Below are positions 60,601-64,000 of a stretch of 64,000 nucleotides of DNA, piece by piece. The translations under genes and the position numbers were made by a program. The DNA comes from Eleginops maclovinus (taxonomy: Eukaryota > Chordata > Actinopteri > Perciformes > Eleginopidae): positions 12,802,148 through 12,866,147 of the forward strand of contig NC_086364.1 in assembly GCF_036324505.1 (NCBI RefSeq). The letters are read 5' to 3'. The number at the start of each line of letters is the position of its first letter. The first letter of the stretch is position 1. The notes beneath the pieces were generated by a model. It was not told the origin of the DNA and did not search any database. It worked only from the letters and a program-made list of their open reading frames with translations.

Positions 60601-61587
60601 TGAAAAGAAACATTAAATTCTATATTATGAGAGTGTAGAGTATTTTTATATTTTCTGTATTTAAATTATTATATATAAATATATTACTTTATTGATTTAA
60701 TAAATGACATACAGAGATACTCACTGTGGTAACAAAGCATCGTATGTACAGGTCTCTACACTGTATTGTAGTAACTGAATCGTGCTCCAGGCTCTTCACT
60801 TCATCCCAAAGACAAAAAGGCTGAGGGCCATTCTGACGCACAGCAATGTGAGACTGTTGGGAAATAATAAAAAGTTCAACTTAAATGACCAAGTTGGAAC
60901 AACACAACATCGGTGTCGAACTCGCACCTCTTCTCTGTCCCGTCGCCTTGATTGTCTTTTTCTTTTTATATATAGTAAAGGATAATCAAACATATTATAA
61001 ACAGAGTGTAAAAGAAAATCAAATTACATTATTGTGGATTACGTTAAGCTCTCCTTCCGCAGGACACGAGAAATGGAACTTGTAGCCTTTAGCCGTTTGT
61101 ACTTCGATGCAGGAAATGTTTCTTTGGGAGCATACTGTGAGACGAGACATACAATTTATCACAACACGTGTTTAGCCCTCTATAAACATCCTAGAGAGCT
61201 CCTTAAACTGTAGAAAAATACATTATCATGTAGAATAATTACAGAATGTCCGTCAGAATAAACTTACTAATGGCCGACGGTGCTGAATAGTTTGGAGCAG
61301 GCACATTCGGCTTCCCTGTTCAAGGTAGAGTTGGGATACATCATGCTTAAGTTTATATATACAGAAAATAGGTATACAAAGATCATAACACACTTTAAGC
61401 TTTCTTTAAACATCCTCAAAAATCAAAAGTAAGACGACAACAGATTCTTAGCTTACATAAAAAGTATCAAATAAACTAATAAAACTGGAAAAAAAAACAT
61501 AATAACAATGCTAAATCACTTACCTAACGTTTTTCCAATACAGAAAAACATGAACACTAAAGCAAATTGACACATTTGATAAGTCAT
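57574..61587 (-). CDS. Unrecognised type I single-pass membrane protein (whole gene, 15 exons, 367 aa)
   Basis: I do not recognise the family. Fifteen minus-strand exons with GT-AG borders join in frame from ATG (61585-61587) to TGA (57574-57576): 1104 nt. The protein has a signal peptide (MTYQMCQFALVFMFFCIG), a short Pro/Ser stalk, an ectodomain at about 39-126 with seven cysteines (39, 46, 61, 82, 100, 107, 120) and an N-glycosylation site (NIS, 43-45), an acidic Pro-rich stalk (EKPEKPDEPDPT), one transmembrane helix at about 139-161 followed by basic residues, and a polar tail to residue 367. The tail has no enzyme domain, death domain or ITAM that I can see. Exon-sized cysteine modules and a short ectodomain would fit a small immune-type receptor, perhaps a divergent TNF-receptor-like or cytokine-receptor-like protein, but that is only a guess. 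It converges tail-to-tail with adgrl1. Confidence 0.82.
57718..57826 (-). CDS. Membrane protein gene, exon 14: tail
   Basis: The acceptor is cttcag and the donor gtaagt, phase 2 to phase 0. It encodes RADRQANQPSDMTDEARALV, then NKAGFESNQPRMCSTAP. Confidence 0.76.
58014..58154 (-). CDS. Candidate cassette exon of the membrane protein gene (141 nt)
   Basis: The minus strand between exons 13 and 14 has acceptor accctcag and donor gtgaga around an open frame of exactly phase 2 to phase 2, like its neighbours. It would add 47 residues, including DYGCEYFSRNEETHNGCAPG and CGGPEACENEGHWLLPSQ, with four cysteines. The acceptor's pyrimidine tract is weak and the 367-aa form is complete without it, so I list it as an optional exon. 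Confidence 0.42.
58526..58732. mobile_element. Tc1/mariner-like miniature element (about 207 bp)
   Basis: The ends are inverted (tatacactgcccggcc at the left against gcccgggcagtgtata at the right), with TA at both borders as expected of Tc1/mariner insertion. It sits in an intron of the minus-strand membrane protein gene and encodes nothing. Confidence 0.7.
58898..58954 (-). CDS. Membrane protein gene, exon 13: tail
   Basis: This is a phase 2 to phase 2 exon with acceptor cctcag and donor gtaagt. It encodes GSVRDDPGGMKDSNGKPFV. It has the same length (57 nt) as exon 12. Confidence 0.74.
59067..59123 (-). CDS. Membrane protein gene, exon 12: tail
   Basis: This is a phase 2 to phase 2 exon with acceptor ttgcag and donor gtaagg. 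It encodes NGNIHAPVLIKDCKHRAMN. Confidence 0.74.
59252..59338 (-). CDS. Membrane protein gene, exon 11: tail
   Basis: This is a phase 2 to phase 2 exon with acceptor ccgcag and donor gtgaga. It encodes SIDCEADGKTASVSSLDHNL, then SCEVVQPTT. Reading through the donor would give an immediate stop (AAG TGA), so an isoform could end here. Confidence 0.76.
59482..59571 (-). CDS. Membrane protein gene, exon 10: tail
   Basis: This is a phase 2 to phase 2 exon with acceptor tatag and donor gtgaga. It encodes SLLERAATGRDGSGERVNKQ, then DETLESVHSP. Confidence 0.76.
59653..59727 (-). CDS. Membrane protein gene, exon 9: tail
   Basis: This is a phase 2 to phase 2 exon with acceptor tttaag and donor gtgagc. 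It encodes RPPAGRGVQRNTAGDLDGKQ, then LNGGI. Confidence 0.76.
60011..60103 (-). CDS. Membrane protein gene, exon 8: membrane-proximal tail
   Basis: The acceptor is tttcag and the donor gtatgt, phase 2 to phase 2. It encodes KNQYFARKMAPFSMYLRSRL, then RILEREGTQVT, a strongly basic juxtamembrane segment with two tyrosines. Confidence 0.8.
60220..60280 (-). CDS. Membrane protein gene, exon 7: transmembrane helix
   Basis: The acceptor is gtgcag and the donor gtgagt, phase 1 to phase 2. It encodes IGLVGLMMAVIILVFLVCWK, a clear single hydrophobic helix ending in a basic stop-transfer sequence. Confidence 0.85.
60378..60425 (-). CDS. Membrane protein gene, exon 6: juxtamembrane stalk
   Basis: The acceptor is aaatag and the donor gtaagt, phase 1 to phase 1. 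It encodes EKPEKPDEPDPTFYLI, an acidic Pro-rich stalk that runs into the transmembrane helix. Confidence 0.8.
60554..60599 (-). CDS. Membrane protein gene, exon 5: ectodomain cysteine 7
   Basis: The acceptor is tttcag and the donor gtaagg, phase 0 to phase 1. It encodes EDDLVSETCFDYKVT. Confidence 0.78.
60725..60853 (-). CDS. Membrane protein gene, exon 4: ectodomain cysteines 4-6
   Basis: This is a phase-0 exon with acceptor caacag and donor gtgagt. It encodes SHIAVRQNGPQPFCLWDEVK, then HDSVTTIQCRDLYIRCFVTT. Confidence 0.8.
61043..61134 (-). CDS. Membrane protein gene, exon 3: ectodomain cysteines 1-3
   Basis: The acceptor is tcacag and the donor gtaatc, phase 1 to phase 0. It encodes CSQRNISCIEVQTAKGYKF, then HFSCPAEGELN. 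It holds three cysteines and the single N-glycosylation sequon NIS. Confidence 0.8.
61268..61315 (-). CDS. Membrane protein gene, exon 2: stalk
   Basis: The acceptor is gaacag and the donor gtaagt, phase 1 to phase 1. It encodes GKPNVPAPNYSAPSAI, a Pro/Ser-rich spacer after the signal peptide. Confidence 0.78.
61524..61587 (-). CDS. Membrane protein gene, exon 1: signal peptide
   Basis: It begins at the ATG and ends at the donor gtaagt. It encodes MTYQMCQFALVFMFFCIGKTL, shown here in two parts: MTYQMCQFALVF and MFFCIGKTL. The hydrophobic core indicates a cleaved signal peptide. It ends in phase 1. Confidence 0.8.
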
Positions 61588-61715
61588 TTTGCCGAGAACA
61601 TACAAAAGTAACTGCGCCAAACGGAAAATGACCTAGGAAGAAGGAAAGTCACTTGAGCACTTCCTGAAGAGTGCATAGCAGGGCGTGTCTGTTTACGTGC
61701 GTTATTAGAGATAGA
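61588..61715 (-). promoter_or_regulatory. Probable promoter and 5'UTR of the membrane protein gene
   Basis: This stretch lies directly upstream of the minus-strand ATG and ends at a transposon cluster. It holds an ETS-type site (minus-strand CAGGAAGTG at 61658-61666), clustered TTCC motifs at about 61636-61646 and a GC-box-like gacacgccc on the minus strand. No TATA box is obvious. These motifs are short, so the promoter assignment is mainly positional. Confidence 0.35.
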
Positions 61716-61728
61716 CAGTACTCTCTTG

Positions 61729-62056
61729 CAGTGGCAGCTGGTGGAGTTTTCTCCAGGGGGGGCTATAACTCCAAAATGTATTTTTTTTTAAAAGCATGCA
61801 TACATGTACTAAGGAATCAAACGAGTGTATTTACATAAATGAAAACAACAAAAACAACATTATAGATAGATAGATAAAGTGAAACAAGTGCGATATATAG
61901 AGTATGTACAGTATATGCAGTTAAGAGTGATTATGTAAAGATAAGGGCAGTATAAAGAGGTGGGAATAATTGGCATAGTATAAACAGATGTAGTATGAAC
62001 AAATATACAGATGTGCTATATTACTATACAGATGGCCAATATACATATATAATAAA

Positions 62057-62133
<77 letters not shown>

Positions 62134-62595
62134 CTATAGCTCTCTATCTCTAGATATATCTCTATATCTATATATTTAAATAATATATATCATAACATGG
62201 ACAATACACATACTTTATGACAGAAGGCTGTGACGTCAGCCCCGCCGCCAAATCCAGCTGCATTCAGCTCGGGGCGCAGGAGAGGTGCGCCCAAACAAAC
62301 GTCCTATCTCTTGTATTGAAGAGGAGCTACTGCGCATGTACACCTTTTAACGAGAGTCCTGCGCCCCAGAGCGGAAATACGTCACCAATCAGACAATGTC
62401 AACGAACGAAACAACTTTACTCATCAATAACTATGAAATATTTATCTTGCACATCTAAAAATATATATACATATATTTCGAAATATTTTTATTTTATTAT
62501 TTCATTTTTATTTCATTTTTTTTATGTCTTATTCAAGGAAATGTGGTGAGAGGTGGGGCAGCGCCCTAGCGCCCTCTATTGGCCAGCCGCCACTG
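61729..62595. mobile_element. Non-autonomous hAT transposon B (867 bp)
   Basis: The left end cagtggcagctggtgg and the right end ggccagccgccactg form an inverted repeat. A perfect 8-bp target duplication, ctctcttg, flanks it at 61721-61728 and 62596-62603. The interior carries an (ATCT)n array and no transposase. Confidence 0.85.
62056..62133. repeat. (ATCT)n microsatellite
   Basis: About 19 tetranucleotide units inside hAT element B. Confidence 0.95.
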
Positions 62596-62607
62596 CTCTC
62601 TTGGGTG

Positions 62608-63345
62608 CAAGGATGGATTACTGCACGAGCCTACCGGGCCCAGGCCCAGGGGCCCAAGGGCCAAGGGGGCCCTGAAGCCCAAGCCTCCGCGCTACCATTT
62701 CAATATTGTCTCTACAACATAATACAATTAAAGTGGCCCTGAAGCCATAACATTGGTTACATTATGTAATATATCTCAATAGGGCCACCCAATCATATGC
62801 CACGGGTTGTGTAATTAATTCATCCCTCATACGTTAAAGACCCCCCCCCAAATTAAATAGAATGGCATATGATAGGTCATATAGTGCTCCTGAACCACAG
62901 CTTATCAATGTTATTCATCCCTAATATCGGAAAATGGCCCTTAAATCAGTTAGAATGGGGTAGAATATACTATAAAGCAGGGGTTCCAAACCTTTTGCGA
63001 GCTGCCCCCCCCCTTTCGAAGGTTAGAATATTGTCAAGCCTTGATGACGATGCATGTTTTCAAGCAGTTTTCTTATGAGTGATGTGATCTGTGTGATGTA
63101 GGGGTTTGGGCCCCTTGCATTGCGCCTGCTTATTTTTTACTTATGTGCTTATGTGTGTTTTTTGACTTGTTGTAAATCCTCAAGATACACGTGAATAAAA
63201 TTCGACTGTGCTTTTAGCGCAACCTTTAACACCTCTGATTTGCGCTTGAGGGTGAAGTTAGCGTGGTGCTTCTTTTTTTTTGGGGGGGGGTGGCTTTTCT
63301 CGTCGTCACAGGCCCAGGGGCCCAATGACTCTTAATCCGTCCCTG
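62608..63345. mobile_element. Non-autonomous hAT transposon C (738 bp)
   Basis: The left end caaggatggatta pairs with the right end taatccgtccctg. A perfect 8-bp duplication, cttgggtg, flanks it at 62600-62607 and 63346-63353. Both subterminal regions repeat a gggcccaggggccc-like block. A caggggttccaaacc motif inside (62979) resembles another hAT end, but its partner was not found. Confidence 0.8.
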
Positions 63346-63353
63346 CTTGGGTG

Positions 63354-63920
63354 TAACGCGTTACAAAAGTAACGGAGGTACAGTAATGCTGTAACGCAGT
63401 AACATAACACATTACTTCTGAAATTCGGGTAATATAATACCCGTTACAATTCTCAGTAACGCAGTTACAACACGTTTTAACCCGAAGTGATGCGGTGTTT
63501 TGTTTTTAAGAGTTCACAAACATCGCGAGACATTCCGACACCAGAGAAATAATTGTGCAGGTAGAATAGTAACTCAGCAAGCCTGTTTGCTATTGGTTAA
63601 GAGGGCTGCAGAAACAGTTTCGCGATTGAGACTCTGCTTGCTCGCAATGGAGAGCTGCCGGCTCACAATGCAGAGCTGCAGGCTCGGGGAAAAGACAAGA
63701 AAGAGACAGGAGTGCGCGCAGGCCCAAGCAACAGAAGGTAGCTTTCTCTGGGTCTGCTGCTTGAACCCCGAGAAGTTCAGAAACTCGTGGCGGAGTGTTG
63801 AAGATATGCAGCCTCTGTCCTCTGTGGAATCGCCGACTTTTAGAAAGCTTGTCAGCCAAATCCCCATTAACACAATGACAAGGTGAGCTAACGTTGCAAT
63901 AGAGACCCGTTCATATACAG
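63354..63920 (+). mobile_element. Degraded autonomous hAT (ZBED-like) element: 5' region and transposase fragment
   Basis: Repeated gtaac/gttac motifs at 63354-63470 resemble subterminal hAT repeats. A frame ending near 63882 encodes VEDMQPLSSVESPTFRKLVS, which resembles the conserved start of the catalytic region in ZBED/hAT transposases (D-Q-P-[FL]-S-x-V-E). A donor-like aggtgagc follows at once. The rest of the transposase is not in the window. Confidence 0.6.
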
Positions 63921-64000
63921 CAGTCTTTCTCAAAGAGTGGTCCGCGGACCACTGGTGGTCCGTGAGCGACCCCTAGTGGTCCGTGAATATTTTGGTAAAA
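63921..64000. mobile_element. hAT-type element, one end only, cut by window edge
   Basis: The sequence starting cagtctttctcaaagagtgg resembles the CAGTGGTTCTCAAA-type end of Charlie-like hAT elements. It is followed by short inverted copies of ggtccg. The other end is beyond the window. Confidence 0.55.

Overview
The window is vertebrate genomic DNA, almost certainly from a teleost fish. The gene spans tens of kilobases with GT-AG introns, the intergenic DNA carries several hAT and Tc1 transposons and a tRNA-derived SINE of fish type, and very long (CA)n/(TG)n arrays recur through the introns. There is no bacterial-style gene organisation, and most long open frames are microsatellite artefacts.

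Positions 1 to about 53,000 hold one plus-strand gene, a latrophilin-1 adhesion GPCR (adgrl1/lphn1). I can place 25 coding exons from the start codon at 937 to the stop at 48887-48889. They join in frame into 4578 nt (1525 codons). In order they encode a signal peptide, a galactose-binding lectin (RBL/SUEL) domain, an olfactomedin domain, a Ser/Thr/Pro linker, a hormone-receptor motif, a GAIN domain with the GPS cleavage site, seven transmembrane helices and a long cytoplasmic tail ending in a PDZ ligand. Two exons are microexons of 15 and 18 nt. The 15-nt one, deep inside a 13.9-kb intron, encodes the fish version (KVDQK) of the known latrophilin splice-site-A insert (KVEQK in mammals). The start-codon exon has a splice acceptor upstream of the ATG, so the promoter lies to the left of the window.

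Positions about 49,000 to 57,500 are the adgrl1 3'UTR and a gene-poor interval with one non-autonomous hAT element. From 61,587 down to 57,574 on the minus strand lies a second gene, convergent with adgrl1. I assembled it from 15 short exons that stay in frame throughout (1104 nt, 367 aa). It encodes a small type I membrane protein with a signal peptide, a seven-cysteine ectodomain, one transmembrane helix and a cytoplasmic tail of about 200 residues built from consecutive phase-2 exons. I do not recognise the family. A 141-nt cassette exon candidate in its last large intron fits the same phase pattern.

Positions about 61,716 to 64,000 are a nest of hAT-type DNA transposons. Two non-autonomous elements have perfect 8-bp target duplications that overlap each other. 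They sit beside a ZBED-like transposase fragment, and a further hAT end is cut by the window edge.
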